Part shown: positions 63,367-64,000 of the stretch, piece by piece
Position numbering within the stretch: the stretch's first letter is position 1
Layout: each line of letters opens with the position of its first letter
Assembly (NCBI RefSeq): GCF_002443255.2
Contig: NW_019211456.1
Span: 45,713,955 to 45,777,954, forward strand
Origin: Varroa destructor
Taxonomy: Eukaryota > Arthropoda > Arachnida > Mesostigmata > Varroidae
Reading direction: 5' to 3'
Length of the DNA stretch: 64,000 bases
Made by a program: the position numbers and the translations under genes
The notes under the pieces: model-generated
Databases searched by the model: none
Told to the model about the DNA's origin: nothing
Seen by the model: only the letters and a program-made list of their open reading frames with translations

Positions 63367-64000
63367 CATGCGGACAAGCGTTTCCCGTGGCCACTGCTCC
63401 ATTTGTAGCATCCTGCAGTGACCTCTTGCACACCATTCTGTGACATTGATCCATACTGATAAGTGTTGCAGGTATTTCATGGTTGGAACCATTAGCCCGG
63501 ACTTAATCAGCAAGAGTATGTGACGCTTCGAAGGCTCGTATGCTTTGTTTGTCAAACAGTTACTTGGCAGGTTAACGTCAAAGTCATATGCGTAAGTAAA
63601 CACATCTACACAAACGCAACTGTCGAAATAGCTAGTCAGGCAGATACGATACTTCTATGTAGTAAACGCATTAGAACTAGAAAATGCTTGACTCCAACTA
63701 GTTTGTTGATCTTTGTCGTCGATACAAAGCAGAGCGCACCGTCCAGATCGAGGGCGCTGACATACGTGGATTGCCGTGAACTATCTTAGCCGTTGCCATC
63801 ATAGGTAGTGAAGATGCTGTTGTAACGGTTACTGAAGTCGACTGAAGCTGCTGATGACCATTGCGGGAATGCATAGCGGTTCATGTTTGCGGCTCCGACA
63901 AACACGGCATAAGGGTCTAGGACCCTTGGCAGTTTCACCGTAGGAGTATCACGGACTTTCACAGACTACGTATCGGTTCTTCTGTTAGAACCCTATACGT

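Larger units (their letters stand above)
59243..64000. other. Repeat-bearing region upstream of the Cys-rich gene
   Basis: No gene is recognised. Three copies of one tRNA-derived SINE family lie at 60688-60775, 60801-60890 and 63251-63366. The longest frame, 63098-63454 on the minus strand, runs through the third copy and is therefore not taken as a gene. A plus-strand donor-like CTG|GTAAGTCC lies near 62016 in a GC-richer patch, possibly a first exon of something beyond the window. Confidence 0.4.

Noticed and set aside
63098..63454. 118-codon minus-strand frame
   Set aside because: It runs through the SINE copy at 63251-63366, and the rest has no family character.
1..64000. CRISPR arrays, bacterial operons or phage genes
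   Set aside because: Introns, poly(A) signals and animal gene families show eukaryotic nuclear DNA; no regularly spaced repeats are present.

Overview
The window looks like nuclear DNA from an arthropod, most likely a mite or tick relative (a mesostigmatid such as Varroa would fit). Reasons: AT-rich DNA with long gene-poor gaps, GT-AG introns of roughly 50 to 600 bp, intact single-exon genes next to multi-exon genes, mitochondrial and ER proteins of animal type, a decayed mariner transposon and tRNA-derived SINEs. The species is an inference from protein character and composition; no marker gene settles it.

Layout. 1-8.5 kb: no gene recognised, only simple repeats. 8.6-11.4 kb (minus): succinate-semialdehyde dehydrogenase, seven exons rebuilt in consistent phase, true start not found. 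14.2-15.4 kb (plus): intronless HAT1. 17.8-19.7 kb (plus): four-exon canopy-family ER protein ending in an RDEL retention signal. 22.0-23.4 kb (plus): intronless ESS2/DGCR14 splicing factor. 24.8-26.0 kb (minus): two-exon MANSC-type single-pass membrane protein. 30.3-30.5 kb (minus): small cysteine-rich secreted or membrane-anchored peptide that I do not recognise. 33.7-34.6 kb (minus): dead mariner. 37.6-37.9 kb (plus) and 43.3-43.5 kb (minus): two short coding-like stretches of unknown origin. 40.2-43 kb: GC-richer stretch with strong splice donors facing both ways, possibly a divergent promoter with 5' UTR exons. 46.0-46.7 kb (minus): intronless p24 (TMED) cargo receptor. 49.7-51.3 kb (minus): four-exon PGAM5 mitochondrial phosphatase, head to head with a small zinc-ribbon protein at 52.7-53.0 kb (plus). 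54.6-59.2 kb (minus): three phase-compatible exons of a cysteine/histidine-rich protein whose metal-ligand spacing resembles the G9a/GLP cysteine-rich module. 60.7-63.4 kb: three copies of one SINE family.

The genes do not form one pathway. They are housekeeping functions: GABA catabolism in mitochondria (SSADH), histone H4 acetylation (HAT1), ER folding and ER-Golgi traffic (canopy, p24), splicing (ESS2) and mitochondrial quality control (PGAM5). The parts most likely to be undescribed are the small cysteine-rich peptide, the zinc-ribbon microprotein, the G9a-like module without visible ankyrin or SET exons, and the coding-like stretches at 37.6 and 43.3 kb.
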